The notes beneath the pieces were generated by a model. It was not told the origin of the DNA. It searched no databases and saw only the letters and a list, made by a program, of their open reading frames with translations. The position numbers and the translations under genes were made by a program. This document shows positions 29,546 through 46,209 of a stretch of 64,000 nucleotides of DNA, one piece after another. The stretch is from Artemia franciscana (taxonomy: Eukaryota > Arthropoda > Branchiopoda > Anostraca > Artemiidae): the NCBI RefSeq assembly GCF_032884065.1, contig NC_088883.1, positions 34,357,911 through 34,421,910 of the forward strand, written 5' to 3'. Each line of letters opens with the position of its first letter. The stretch's first letter is position 1.

Positions 29546-31265
29546 AATCGCAATCCTTAGAACTTACGAAGGAACAGTAATGTGATGCTCAATGTTGTTC
29601 TTCTTCTCGAAAGATGCATGCCATTTCTACCAATGCTGATTGAAAATCTATTCGCTTGTGTGCCTGTAGAAGTCAGCCTTATATTGTCTTAAGAACTGAA
29701 GGCCCAAGTTGCCCAATTAATTGAAGCAAGATCCTTTTGCCTGCTCATCGGGCCGCACCCAAAAGGCCTCGAGGAAAAAATGATTCTAAAAATAAATCAT
29801 TTTGTTATTATTTGTCAGAAACCAAGCAGTTAAGAAAAATATATGCTCTAAACCTTGAATTCATGGTAACTTAGTCATGGGCAGAGTTCCACTTGACAGA
29901 TTTTGTTCATATGTTCAATGCGATGTGAATTTTTTACAAACAAAATTACCAACTGCGTACCATAGATGCAAGCCTTTTTATTTTTGGTAATGGTACAATG
30001 ACTCTAAAGAAAAAAGGCTCAATCTGTTATTAATTTATCAGGCATGTCAAAAATAAAAATCAGACTGCCTGCTGTGTCTTTGCATTTTCTATTTTCAAGT
30101 CTTTATTCTTGTTTTTTTTTTCACTTCTCTTCTAAGCCTAAAATGTGCATCTTAAGAAGCTAAACCTTTTTGCAGCTAATATTTTTGCAAAGTCGATAAC
30201 AATTTTAGTGCTTCTTGTTTTCGAGTTTTGGATGATTCGTATTTACTATCTACAATCCTGTTTGTCCATGGATCTTTCTGATTGGTTGAGTGTATTTAGG
30301 TTTACGGTTGTTCGAAGTTTTGGAATGGACGAGTAAGTTCAAAGCCTCATATAAGTACCGATCTATTCAAATTGCCAATGTAAAAACTTTTTTTTTCACC
30401 AAATTTGAAACGTTTTAACTTTAGAACTTTCTCTATCTTGCTCAAGTTCGGACCAAGGAGTATGGATTGGTTATAAGAATGAAAGCTGGTGCTTTCATTC
30501 GTCGAGGAAAACACCAATATCATCTTGTGTTTTCGGCCTTTTTTCTGTGTAGTAATAAGTTAAAATCAGTTTAATTGGCCAAATCTGTGTAGTAATAAGT
30601 GCCTGATCCTAATTTCTGAAAAAACAAAATTACGAAGCTTGAAATAAAATGCTAAGAAACACCAGACGCTAGGTGGCATCGGTGTTATTGTAAACACTAG
30701 CACCAGTTTCTACTCTTATAAAATACCGCTACAACTTGGTTCAGTCCATAGGCTGCAAGATAAAAATCATTCGTAGCAGCTGTGACGTGGCTCCTTACCT
30801 GCATGCATTGCAAGGGTTGTTCTATGTTATTTGGTCTGATTTTTCCATGTTTTCAGGTAATAAATAAATGGTTGTTAGTCCCACCTATCCCTGTCTTGAT
30901 TTTGAAAACTTATTTATCATCTTTTTCTTTTTTAACGAACACATTTTTGCCCCCCCCCCTCTCCTCAGCCACAAACGCAAGATTTTTTTGGGCTGGGCGA
31001 ATAATAAAAAACACTTCTTATCTGATATTTTGGATACAGTGGGCCAGAAAATTCGGGGAACATTCCGGTTGTATGGGGTAAGAGCCCCGAGGTCTCAATG
31101 ATTACGTCCCTGTGTCCTTACATTTTCGTGAATTGGTGCTGCTTATATTAAACAAGCCATGCGAGAAAGCTATGGCCAATTTTATATTCAAACAAAAATT
31201 GTGTGAATATGACTGCTAGCAAGGGCGCATCTAGAATTTCTATTCGTGGGAAAAAAAGTAAGAGG
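29546..31265. other. No gene seen; one small dispersed repeat
   Basis: Short chance ORFs only. 30655-30720 (CACCAGACGCTAGGTGGCAT, AACACTAGCACCAGTTTCTAC) is an inverted relative of 63180-63240, probably the end of a short element. Confidence 0.45.
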
Positions 31266-31425
31266 GCACCAGACCCTTAAGGTCCAAACCGGCGGTGCTG
31301 ATCTCCGTTTTATGGCCCTTCAGCCAGGAAGTGCAATGGGGGGCTGGGGGCCAACCATCCTGTGCTTTCGCACACCCTTCCTGGTGTATTTCTGGATGTC
31401 TACTCAGGGGGGAGGGGAGGCAATA
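31266..31425. repeat. Dispersed repeat R8, copy 1
   Basis: CTGATCTCCGTTTTATGGCC, CAGGAAGTGCAATGGGGGGC and ATCCTGTGCTTTCGCACAC recur, diverged and in the same orientation, at 57935-58060. Confidence 0.6.
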
Positions 31426-33235
31426 AAAACATTTAAAGTCTTGTTTATATGTACTTATGTTACAAGTCAGCAAAACATTTTGTGGGATTGTGCGTTCCAA
31501 CCTCGTACGCCCCCCCCACCTGGATACGGTCGTGGCTGCTTAATGACTATCTGGCGAAAACCAGTACATCCTCACATAGGCGGTAAAGAGATTATAAAAA
31601 TATTAGTTCTTGTTAAATATCCCAAACCCACTCAAATATTGTCAAATATAATGCAAACTACGATGTAGGATTGTTTTATTCAATGTTTTAATATATAAAG
31701 GCGGTTAGGTTAGGTTAAGTTAGATATTCAATCTAATGCGTTATGTGCGGCCTGCTTTTCTTAATTTTCTTCTCTAGTTTTCATAATTTTGTTTCTAAAG
31801 CATAGGTGGAAAATTCATGGGGGAGGGCGAAGGTTGAGCTTGAAAAGCGAATAGGAGGACAATGGACAGCTGTGTTGGCTCAAGTGACTCACGTGCGATG
31901 AAGTAATTGTAGTAGTTAGCTCAACCATTTTTGACAACTAAGGAATTAGGCCCATGGACTCACTGATTTAATTCAACACACGCAAACTAAAATGAAAACC
32001 TGAACATACAGGCCGAAAAGGCCCTATCTAAAGCCCCTTCTTCCTAAAAACCTCTCTCGTTGTCTTTAATTTCTTAGATCATCCAGTTGTTGGCCACTAT
32101 TTTTAGAAAATAAAATTTTCAAAAAAAAAATAATAAAATAAAATAATAATAACAAATAATAATAAACTATTTTTAGAAAATATATTTGCGAAGCCTTTCG
32201 ACTGCTCCTGTATCTTCAACAATTAGACAGCTCTTTTGCAAACTAGGTTTCTGTTTTATTGATTACTTGCAGCAAAAAATAACGATTGCTGACGTAATGA
32301 TTCCTCATATTACTGTAGAAGAACGCTCGTATATCCCAAGGCCGTATCCAGGGGGATTAGTGGGTTCTACCCCCCCAAAAAACCCCAACCCCTTAGAATA
32401 ATGAAGGTTTGCAATAAATTATAATTTCATGTTTCCATTGAAATAGCTCAATAGTAATATACATGCTATCAAGATCTGAATATCGGAATCACCATACGAA
32501 CTATCTTAAAAATAAACGCCGAGATACAAGGGTGTTTCCGGGGGGGAGGGGTTTACATGGTTTGTACCCTCAGCTCCCCCTATCCAAACAAAAATATTTG
32601 TTCGATTTGTAAAAAAATTGCAAAAATGGATATAAACAAATTTCCGATGCGCTTTGTATTTTTTTTTAGTTTCGAGGTATCCACCTGCCTCCCTCATTTA
32701 ATGTACCTGACTGATAGGTACTGAAAACAGGACAAAGATAACATTTATTCTCCAGATACTATCACAAGCTCTTAAAGAGCCAATTTCGTTTCATGTGTCC
32801 AAGCAAACGGAAATAGAATAAGAAACAACCAAGACATAACGATAAGACTTAAAAGTTAACCAAACAAGGATCAACTGGAAATTTAATACAAACTAGTAAA
32901 TTATAATAGAACTTGTTACGGCAATGAGGTTAAGAAGCACTGTACTAAAATATGAGAAAAAGAATTAATTAGGAAAGGATTTAATCAGTCTGGATGGTGA
33001 GCAGCTCATTTGTGGTGTTACAAGCTTTCGTGTTTTTTTCTTTCGTTTGCTCATTATTTTTTGCTTTGACCACCCTCCCAACACAATTATTCTTTGTTAT
33101 ATTTCGAGTGAAACAAAAATTTTGTTTAGTATCTATTTTCATAAAATTAATTTTGTATTATTTGTTATTAATCAACTATTTGATAAATGAAAGGTAGATT
33201 TTTCATTTAATTTTGTTTACTATAAAATAAAATAA
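31426..33235. other. No gene seen
   Basis: AT-rich sequence with an A-rich tract at 32110-32170 and short G/C runs near 32370 and 32530 of the kind found in other dispersed repeats here. Confidence 0.45.
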
Positions 33236-33400
33236 AAGTTTTTCAACTGCAAGTAAGGAGCGACATTGAAACTTAAAACGAACAGAAATATTCCATTTAA
33301 GAAAGGGGTTGTCCCCTCCTCAATGCCTTGCCCTTTACGCTAAAGTTTGACTCTTTCTCACAACTCTACTTTTCAAAAAAAAAAAAAAAACTATTTGATG
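33236..33400. repeat. Foldback family R2, single arm
   Basis: TTTTTCAACTGCAAGTAAGG, ACTTAAAACGAACAGAAAT, CTTTACGCTAAAGTTTGACT and CTTTCTCACAACTC match the left arm and centre of 16207-16486. The right arm is missing, replaced by a poly-A run. Confidence 0.75.
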
Positions 33401-33599
33401 GTAGACAACTGTTATGCCTTACAAGCAGGGCGTCAATTTGGCTGTAGCGCAGAGTTAGCAATCCCCCTTCCCCCAAGCTATGCTGATATCTTAAGCTGTG
33501 TCTAAGCCTCCTTCATGAGATCAAAAATAAAATGTGAAAGGTTCTAACCCTACACTGAGTATACGTTATCAATGTAAAAAAAAAGAAACCGAAGGACAA

Positions 33600-33845
33600 A
33601 CAACAACAAGAATAATTTCGTTGTCATTTGTTATTCTTCTATTTTGTTTTTATTCTTCTTCATCTGCCCCACTAATTTTTCTTTCCTTCTTTTTCTTCGT
33701 CTTCTGTCCCTCTACTGTCGTTTTTATTCTTCCTCTGCGCTTCTTCTTTTTTCGCCTACTTTTCTTCTTCCAATTCTTTTTTTTCTTCTTCTGTCCTTTG
33801 TGTTTCTTCTTTTTATGCTTCTTTGTTTTTCATTTTTGAAATATG
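33600..33845. repeat. Polypyrimidine tract (TTC/TTCTTC-rich)
   Basis: About 240 bp dominated by TTCTTC, TTTTTC and CTTCT on the plus strand. Frames through it in both directions are low complexity and should not be called genes. Confidence 0.85.
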
Positions 33846-34884
33846 AAAATAGATAAAACTGTTCCTGCTCGATTAAGTTCTTGTTCAAATAGAGTTCTGA
33901 TAAGAGCCCGTCTAAAGTAGTCAATATTGTTATGAGCGAATCGCAATTAACAATCAACTGCTTTTTGTTCCGCTTCATTTCCTTTTTAGCCTTTACTTGT
34001 TTCTTGCGTGTTTCCTGGGACCAAATTAAGTGGTCTTGTTTGATTTAGCTTGTTCAGAACGGGTGGTAACCGGGAATTTTTAAATTTTTCTTTATTGGGA
34101 TTTTCCCAAAAAAGGTGTTTCTTTCCTATGCCTGAATGACTGCTGAAATAAAATACTAGTCAATATTAGCGCAAGCCACTTCTATTCAAAAGTGGGTGTT
34201 TCCCAAGGACTTGATACGATTTTATCAAGATCATGGAATAAATCTGGAATAGGTTTCCAGGAATAGAAATATTTTGGAACATAAAGAATTTTAAAATAGA
34301 TTGTGCCCTGTAATTATTTATGTCTCATTAAATAAAAATAGCCAATTGATATACTATGTTGGAAAAGAATTTAGGCTCTTCTTTCAAAATTGTATTTGGT
34401 TATCAGTGAATCAGCAACAATTCACAAGAATGATGGAGGGATGAGATAGTACGTATTAGTCAAAATCATGGAAGGGGGGCTATATTTTAAAATAAAATAC
34501 CTAAAAAGGATATTTTCAATGTAAACATTCCGAAATATAGGGGGAGTCGGGCTGGGAAAGAATAAGGGGGGCAAGTGTTTTCCCAACTGCCTCTCCTCAT
34601 TTGACGCTAGTTTAGGTCATGGACATAGATTCTAGGGTAAGCAAGAAAATAATGTTGAAAAAAATGTTTGAAGTAAATTTTGAGACTATACAATCGTTCT
34701 AAGGAGATTCGCCACTACAGATAGTGTTAAACGTAGTGGCAATCTTGGTGTTAAATATTTAACATCTTCGTTTGATATTAATGAGTACATATCTTTTGCA
34801 TCTTTTTGTTGTTTATTTAGGGTGTCAACTGCAGAAAACTTTATAAGAATTAGTACAGTAAAACTTAGCTCAATTATTGTTATG

Positions 34885-36060
34885 CTGTCACACAGGGCTG
34901 TATCCATGATTTTTTTTCGAGGTGGGGGCAAAAAAATTGGTGTGGAGGTTACACGAAATCGCATCAAGAATGTGTTTTTTTTTTTTTACGTCTTGAAGAG
35001 TCGGACCAAAGCCGTCCAAGGGAGAGGGTTAGGGGGTTTGAACCCTCTCGAAATGTTTGTCCGACTCGTAAAAAAACGTAACAAAAATGAATATACGCAG
35101 ATTTTTTTGAAGTTTGAAGTTTCCAACCAATAATAAATGGTGATGACTGGGGTTGTAAACATTTTCTTCCTGACCGGGGTTGAATCAGCTTATTACGTCA
35201 TGTTCTCCAAAACGTAAAAGAACTAAGGTCGTTTGATACCCGTTTGATACCTTAAAGGATTACCCTACCTCATCCAGTATAGCCTTTTTTTTAGTTTGGC
35301 CAAGCTATTCCAAAGCGATTGGGCGGTGTTGCCATAACTTGTCTAGCTGTGATAAGAGGTCTGAATAAGCGACAGAAAATTAAAGCCGATCCCTACTTTC
35401 CCGGAAATCCTTTAAAAAACATTAACCTTCTCCTTTTCTGTGCCAGAGATAGAGATATACAGATTTAAGGAAACTTGCATCATTAAAAAGTGTACATTTC
35501 GTTTTTTTGATTGATTGGAGCAGTATTTTCTTAAGTTCAGTAAAGGGCAGTCCATAAGAATATTCTAGTATATCGGCTTGGAAAATATTAAAAATCAACT
35601 CAAAAGATGTCTCTTTGAATAAGCAGTTTCATAAGTTTCTTTTTGTGCTAACTGCCTTGATTGAAATGTTTGCGGGCACTGGATGTAAATTATTTATGTT
35701 GCAAGTACATTGATTAGACAGGGTTTTGCTTAGTTAGAGATTGTAGGTTCCCTTTGTTTTAACTAGTCTCTCATTAGCTTTTCGAACTGTTGACACATAT
35801 AGATTTCCTATCAATTTTTACCAAAATTGCATCGGAAGGTCGCTGTGCAACCAGGAAAATTTGCCAATGGGTCCTTTGTCCTTAAAACTATCAGTCGTAT
35901 CAAGTATTTGTGTTTGGGGGGGGGTATTGTTTCGGAAGGAGTTTTAGAAAAGAGATCATAAAAATTGTTAATATTCATTTTTTTTATGTTTTTACAAGTC
36001 GGACAAAACACGAATGGGGGGGGGGGGGGGGGTCAAGCCTAAAAACACCCTGGTTACGGT
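34885..36060. repeat. Dispersed G-rich repeat R9, two partial copies
   Basis: 34890-35100 (GGGCTGTATCCATGATTTTT, GAGTCGGACCAAAGCC, TTTGTCCGACTCGTAAAAAA) and 35905-36055 (ACAAGTCGGACAAAACACGA, then a long G run) share the GGCTGTATCC...AAGTCGGACAAA layout also seen at 57284-57470 and more weakly near 47350 and 46880. Confidence 0.5.
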
Positions 36061-37189
36061 CTAAAATGAAATTTAGGTATTGAACGTCCTTAAGACTTTT
36101 TTAGTTGTCGAAAATCTAGCTTGAAACCAGTATTTTAACTAAAAATAAAAAAAAAGTTGGCAATCTATTACGCTACCAGGAAAAATACCTTAGGCGTAAC
36201 TTGAATAATATTATGTGAAACATTCTTCAAAACTAAGGCGGTACAATACCTTTGCCAAATTAATCTATTGCTAGAAAATGGGTCTCTTGCTTCCATCAAT
36301 GACGTATAGAGAGATTTACTAGTAACTGCCCCATGTTATTGATGGAACCTGTTGCCATGGCTACAGTAGAACTTACACCGAAACTATATTCTATTAAGCA
36401 TGAATATTTGTTGGCTATTTTACGCAGGTTTTTTTTTTTTGGGGGGGGGGAGGGGTGGATTTCGAAAGAAAGAGGTAAATGGCTGGGAAGTTAAAATTAA
36501 TTATTGAATAATTGTGCGAGTATCGGATTTTGGGAGGAGAGGGTGCGAATCTTGCCGCTGATAAACCGGATTTCTCACTTGAAACTGTTTCTACTTTGGA
36601 ATCGTACGTTTTATTGATGATTTAATACTACCGTACTAAATTGGTGAATGGGATTATTTTTATGTGAAATGTGTGTGTTAACTCGAACACACTCAAGAAG
36701 TAAAGTTAGGTTAATCATGGTGAAATATACCAAAATATGATGCAAACTATAATGCTTTAGTAGCAAAATTATTTAAACTACAACAAAGAACTATGGAAAG
36801 TAGGCCCCCCAGAACGCATTATTTTTAAAATACCTAACATAACCACTTTTATATATTAAATATTTAGTTATAATATAACTGCATCGTATATATTTCACTA
36901 AAGAATAATCTATTTATAACCGAATGTAAGAGAAAAATCCATTTTACAAAATGAAAGAAAGTAAACTACTTGAGTGTGCTCGGGGTAATACAGAAGAACA
37001 CATTTTCCAAAATCTGCACAAGAAATCCAATCAATAATTTTAATAGAGCTATTTTGTTGTGTATATGTATACTAATCTATAGCTTAGTATGCGTATACTG
37101 ATATTTATTTCTTGAACTTTTAATAATTTCTTTTATTTATCAAAGGTTAAAACTTTTTAAACCTTATTAAGAGTCAACTATTCAGAGTC
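36061..37189. repeat. Spacer with dispersed repeat R6, copy 2 (36710-36940)
   Basis: The 36710-36940 part matches 24660-24890 in direct orientation (GGTTAATCATGGTGAAATAT, CAACAAAGAACTATGG). The remainder is AT-rich with short G runs (36430-36460). No gene. Confidence 0.5.
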
Positions 37190-39530
<2,341 letters not shown>

Positions 39531-39734
39531 GAGTGGTATTAAGTTTATTTTTCAGGTCAACTTCAGAAGCTATAAAATTAAATTAAAAAGCACTGTTCGT
39601 GTTAGGATTAACAATTGCTGAAAAAGTTTCTCCAATATGCAAATAGTAACCCATACTATTGATTTTTATAGAAAGAAATGAAATGATATAAAAGATTATG
39701 TTTTCTATGAAAAAGACTATCAATAAAAAGCGGA

Positions 39735-40610
39735 CAGAAATTAATTTAAAAAAACTCTTTCGACGATGCAAGTTTTTCAAAGAAAAACAAAGAGCTGCAT
39801 TAAGCAAGAATGAGCAAAAATAAAGTCAAATAATCTTCCAAGCGTAAAACTACAACAAATCACTATCAATAAACAAATTAAACTCAAAACGAATACAACT
39901 TACAATGAATAGTCGAATCAAACTCAAAACGAGCAAAAATTAACATGAGTAGGACTGATAACCCTAATACATTCTCAAGACCTGAACACAACTTGCGCTA
40001 TACTGAAAAAAACAAACAAAAAAAAAAACAATGATCGTAGATTGTTAGTTTATCATTTTCAATAATTGAAACGCAAAACGAACAGAAATTACAACAAATA
40101 TCCAAGTCAAACTCAAAACGAGCAAATATTAACATGAGTAAGACTCTGATAGCCGCATGCCTTCTCAAGACCAGAACACAATTTGCGTTTTGCTTAAAAC
40201 AAAATACGTTTGAAATGTTTTTACTTTTCTTACCTTTACAAATAAAAAATTATCAAAACTTTTAAGGAACAAATATCAATGTCTGCCAATTAAACTGACA
40301 ACCTATTTGTTTTGTTGTTGTTTTTTTTTTTAGTAAAGCGGAAATTGTGTTCTGGTCTTGAGAAGGCAGGGGGATTATCACCCCCTACTCATGTTAATTT
40401 TTGCTCATTATGAGTTTGACTTCGATATTTATTGTAATTTCTGTTCGTTTTGAGTTGCATTTATTTATTGATAGTGATTTGTGGTAGCTTTACGTTTGGG
40501 AAATTATTTGACTTCATTTTTGCTCATTCTTGGCTCATTGAAGCTCTTTACTTTTCTTTAAACAACTTGCTTTTTCGAAAAAGTTTTTTAAATTAATCAT
40601 TAGAAAAGGT
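39735..40610. repeat. Large inverted repeat ending 150 bp before exon 2
   Basis: The left arm (39745-40010) and right arm (40330-40605) are inverted relatives: AAGAATGAGCAAAAATAAAG, CAAATCACTATCAATAAA, ACTCAAAACGAGCAAAAATT, AACATGAGTAGGACTGATAA and CTCAAGACCTGAACACAA against their reverse complements. Part of the left arm is duplicated again at 40070-40190. The ends resemble family R2 (ACGAACAGAAATTACAAC). A foldback transposon is likely. Confidence 0.8.
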
Positions 40611-40759
40611 CCTCCTTCGACATCTGTTCTCCGACACATTAAATTTCACTGTTTGTCTATTCGTTAGATACTTTTGTATTATTCAGATAGGTATAATCCG
40701 GTAACTTATTCATACAAGACCATGTTTCCTTGAACTAACCAAAGTTGTTTGTTTTATAG

Positions 40760-40858
40760 CCTTGTTGACATGGAATTTAGAAGAAACGCAAGCTAATCTC
40801 GATTTTGAATTGAAAAATTTGGAACAAGATGCTGCTATTGGAGAGGAAACAAGAAATG
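40760..40858 (+). CDS. Host gene, exon 2
   Basis: The acceptor TTTGTTTTATAG ends at 40759, with CTAAC at about 40736-40740 as branch site. The donor is GAAATG|GTAAGT at 40859. It is 99 nt, keeping phase 1 on both sides, so it is symmetric. Joined to exon 1 it reads ...LSKALLTWNLEETQANLDFE, then LKNLEQDAAIGEETRN. Highly charged, helical, coiled-coil-like. No stop in the phase predicted by exon 1; both other frames contain stops or look non-coding. Confidence 0.72.
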
Positions 40859-41029
40859 GTAAGTTTCTCCTGAAGTATTTCCCCGACTCGACTGCTCGAT
40901 CCTGAACGATTCGACTTCTTCAAGTTGAAAATAAATGTATTGGATATAAAGACTGAAGTCTTAATTAGAACACTCTTTAAATAATTTATCTAGTTGACCC
41001 GTCGCAGGATGCTGTGATCTAAAAAAGAA

Positions 41030-41345
41030 AATTCAAGGAAATTTCACCCGTGGAACGTTCCCCTCTGCAGAGAACTCCCCTCCGTGGAAAATCCTGCCTG
41101 TACAATTATCCTGCGCAAAAAATTCCCCTCGCGTATTCATAACGACAGTATTTTTAAATTTTAAAGAATTTGGGAAATTACCCTGGGGAAAACTCTTCCC
41201 ATAGACAATTCTCCCCCAGAAAACTCCTCCGCAGAAAGCCCTAGGGAAAGTTATTCCCGTGGAAAATTTATTTTTGAAATTCCCCCCCCCCTTTATCGAC
41301 AATTTTCCCCTGAGAAACTTTCCCACATGTAAAATAACCATCATA
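41030..41345. repeat. Degenerate repeat R10 (CCCC..GAAAA..TTC), copy 1
   Basis: A series of short imperfect units such as AACTCCCCTCCGTGGAAAAT and ACAATTCTCCCCCAGAAAAC. A related block is at 55790-56010. The minus-strand open frame across it is low complexity. Confidence 0.6.
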
Positions 41346-42689
41346 TTTTTAGATTTAAAAGTATTTGAAAAATTTGATTAAGTCTATTAACTCACTCCTT
41401 GGGTATAGTTGGATAACTTATATTCAGGAATTTGAATCATGTGGACGGAAGTAACTATTTGTTTTTAGGGGTCTCTAATTTCATTCAGTGTGAAAATTAT
41501 TCGAGAAATTAAGAGGGCCTTGAAGGGACAGTGGAAATTATTCTAAAGCCTTGGCAAGATTGTACTCTACAACTTCTCCTTAAGTTTTTTGGTAATCGGA
41601 TGAACCATGCAGTAATGCATAATGGAAACACACACGTACCTTCGATTCTATACATAGAAGATGTCTTTTGCTTCGATTTGATATTGTACTATTTTTATAG
41701 TTTTATAAATAGTGTTATTTATTAAGTTTACTCTTATATTTATTGTAATTCATTGGAATAATTGTCTTTTCAGAAGATTAAGACAATTTAATGATGTTAA
41801 GAGCATTTTCGCATTCAATAAAGTTTAAATACTTCTTACATATATAAAATTCACAGTATTTAGGTATCTATTAAGCATTAATTATTTATTTATATATTAA
41901 ATATTTTAGTATTTGAATTTTGAATATTTAAAGTATGTGGTTGTAGTCGAATTGACATCTGCCAGGACCCAGTTTATGCAAAGAGAAAAAGACGAGATTA
42001 CAGTCTTATTCTTTTGTGTTAAACATGTCCTTTGATTCTATTGGTTTATTTTTGTGACATATTTACGTAGGCCGATCACAATGTTCCTTAAGCGTATGTC
42101 CGAAAGGGAAGCCAAATAACGTCCCTTTTGTTTATTCACTGTTACTCTGTCCAAGCAAATGAGAAGAACTCAAAAACTCATTGATTCTTCTGTCTGAAAA
42201 CTTAAGCTCTTAAAAAAAGAAGTTTTTCAGTCGCAAGTTATTTTAAAAGTAAACCTTTGTTTCTCTGTAATATTAGTATCCTTTAGTGTATTTTTTGTGT
42301 TCATTTCCTGATGTATTGAGTCAGGTATTTTTTATTTTATTTTTTTACATAAAAAAATGACTCCAGCTAGCTTGCTTAACTGAAAAAAAAATATCAGGAG
42401 AAACTATTGTGTCAAAATGATAACAGGGATCCCATTTCTCAAAGTGATAGGAATTGAATTCAATTTTCCGACTCCATTTGTCAGTGAATTTCAAATTATT
42501 CACTGCCAGTTCATTATTGATGGTAGTTGTAAAGAATTCCTTCTTCTCCCTTAAAAGCTTTTCTAGTGTGGAATCGATAACTTCTAATACATTTATCGAG
42601 CACGAAAATTTTATAATGATCTTCCACAGAGCAGGCAGGCTGAGAGTAATTTTTATTACATATTTTAAATTATTTGGAGATAAAGATTA

Positions 42690-43110
42690 AGTAAAAAGGA
42701 CAGTGAAAATGAAAATGAAATCTTATTGTTTGAATTGATTAAGTGGAAACTTAACCCTATGTTTATTTATCTGGTGTCTGGTATCTGATGTATCTGGTGT
42801 ATCTAGTCTTCCACGGTCATAACTTTAAAATGCTAAGGATAGTGAAAATGATTGTTTGAATTTTGTTGAATGGAAACTTAATCTGGTGTTAATTTATCTG
42901 GTGTTCCTGGTGTCTCTAGTATTCTAGGGTCTTTACTTGAAGTACTAAGGACAGTGAAAATGAAGTCTTATTGTTTGAATTGGTTAAGTGGAAACTTAAC
43001 CTGGTGTTAAGTTACTGGGTGCCTAGTATCTGTTGTTTCTTGTTAACCAGAATCTTTACTTAAAGTATTAAGGATAGTGAAAATAAAATTTGATTATTTG
43101 GATTGTTTAT
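42690..43110. repeat. Tandem repeat, about 3.3 units of 115-140 bp
   Basis: Unit start AAGGAYAGTGAAAATGA occurs near 42697, 42836, 42951 and 43070. Each unit holds GTTTGAATT, GTGGAAACTTAA and TCTGGTGT blocks. It leads directly into the long (TA)n tract. Confidence 0.8.
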
Positions 43111-43154
43111 GCGGAGATTTACAGAGCCAGATATATATCCGATATTTACAGAGC

Positions 43155-44279
<1,125 letters not shown>

Positions 44280-46209
44280 CACCTTCTTGAAAACAAGAGC
44301 TAGGAGCTCATATGACACTTGTGTCGAGGCCGGAAGAGCCAAGAGCTCATATGGCATGAACTCTAGCAAAATTCTAAGTATCAATGGATTGATTTAAAAT
44401 GAAAATCAGAGGCTTAATGCCCGTCGGTATTTAAATTAAGAGCTCTGAGACACGAGGTCCTTCTAAATATGAAAATTCATTAATTTCCGATCACCCACTC
44501 GTAAGTTAAAAATAACTCATTTTTTCTAATTTTTCCTTTCCCTTCAGATCCCAGATGGTTGAATCGGAGAAAACGACTTTATCAAGTCAATTTGTGCAGG
44601 TCCCTGACACGCCTACTAATTTTCATCGTTCTAGCACATCTAGAAGCACCAAACTCGCCAAAGCACTGGACCCCCACCCTAACTCCACCAAAGAGATCGG
44701 AGTCCGGTTACGTCAATCTCATATCAAAGATATTTGCTTATTCTACCCACCAATTTTCATCCCGATCTCTTCACTTTAAGCGTTTTCGAAGATTTCCGGT
44801 TTCCCCCTCCAACTTCCCCCAATGTCACTAGATCTAGTCGGGATTTAAAATAAGAGGTCTGAGACATGAGTTCCTTCTAAATATTAAATTTTATTAAGAT
44901 CCGGTCACCTGTTCTTAAGTTCAAAATACCTCAATTTTTCTAATTTTACTGAATTAACGCCCCCACAACTTCCTCAAAGAGAGTGGATCCGTTCCAATTA
45001 TGTCAATCACGTATCTAAAGCTTGTGCTTATTCTTCTCATCAAGTTTCATCCCGATCTCTCTACTCTAAGCGTTTTCCAAGATTATAGGTCCCCCTCCCA
45101 ACTCCCCCATATGTCACCGGATCCATAATTCAATTCCGATTCGAATTGATAATGGAGCATCTGATACATAAAATCTTTCTATATGTTAAGTTTCATTAAG
45201 ATCCGATCATCCATTCGTAATATAAAGATACCTCAATTTTCACGTTTTCCAAGACTTCCGATTTCCCCTCCAATTCCCCCAAATGTCACCGCATGGTCTG
45301 GATTTAGAATAAGAGCTCTGAAGCACAAGATCCTTCTAAATATTAAATTTCATTAAGATCTGATCACCCGTTCGTAAGTTACAAATACCTCATTTTTTCT
45401 AATTTTTCCGAATTACCCCCCCCCCCCAGCTCACTCAAAGAGAGCGGATCCAGTCCGGTTATCTCAGCCACGTATCTTGGACTTGTGCTTATTCTACCCA
45501 TCACGTTTCATACTGATCTCTCCACTTTAAGCCTTTTCCAAGATTTCCGGCTCCCCCATCCTAATTCCCCCCAATGACACTGGATCCGGCCGGTATTTGA
45601 AATAAGAGATCTGAGCTACGACGTTCTTCTGAATATGAAATTTCAATAAGATCCTATCACTCCTTCGTAAGTTAAAAATACCTCATTTTTTCTAATTTTT
45701 CAGAAGTACCCCTCCCCCCAACTGCGCCAAAGAGAGTGGATCCGTTCCAGTTATACCAATCAAGCATCTAGGACTTGTGCTTATTTTTACCACCAAGTTT
45801 CATCCTGATCCCTCCACTCTAAGCGTTTTCCAAGATTTTAGGTTTCCCCCTCCAACTCCCCCAATGTCACCGGATCCGGTCGGGATTTAAAATAACAGCT
45901 CTGAGATGCATATCCTTCTAAATATCAAATTTCATTATGATCCGATCACCCCTTCGTAAGTTAAAAATTCCTCAGTTTTCAAATTGTTCCGAATTTGCCC
46001 CCCCCCCCCCACTCTCTTCCAGATGATTGAACCGGGGAAATTACTATTTCTAATTTAATATGGTCTGGTCCCTGATACGCCTGCCTATATTCATCGTCCT
46101 GGCTTATCTGGAAGTGCCTAAACTAGCAAAACCGGGACAGACAGACAGACCGACAGAATTTACGATCGCTATATGTCACTTGGTTAATACCAAGTGCCAT
46201 AAAAACTAG
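44280..46209 (+). repeat. ~290-bp unit array R7, copy 2, with Helitron-like 3' end
   Basis: The reverse-complement counterpart of 27770-29545: units with CTCTGAGACACGAGGTCCTT, CTAAATATGAAAATTCATTA, GATCACCCACTCGTAAGTT and C-rich blocks repeat about six times. It starts with CATATGACACTTGTGTCGAG and ends with a GACAGACAGACCGACAGAAT stretch, a hairpin and CTAG (46206-46209). No coding frames. Its ends suggest a non-autonomous rolling-circle element carrying internal tandem repeats. Confidence 0.8.
46177..46209 (+). other. Hairpin plus CTAG, Helitron-like 3' terminus
   Basis: CACTTGG, loop TTAATA, CCAAGTG (46177-46196), then nine bases CCATAAAAA and CTAG followed by T. A short hairpin about 10 nt before CTRR-T is the Helitron 3' signature, although a 7-bp stem is short. 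Confidence 0.55.

Noticed and set aside
30145..30336. 63-codon hydrophobic plus-strand frame
   Set aside because: No splice signals or recognisable domain; length is expected by chance in AT-rich DNA.
33534..33978. Membrane-like Leu/Phe/Ser-rich frames on both strands
   Set aside because: They arise from the polypyrimidine tract; hydrophobic appearance is compositional.
41033..41344. 103-codon minus-strand frame
   Set aside because: It coincides with degenerate repeat R10, which also occurs at 55790-56010 without an open frame.
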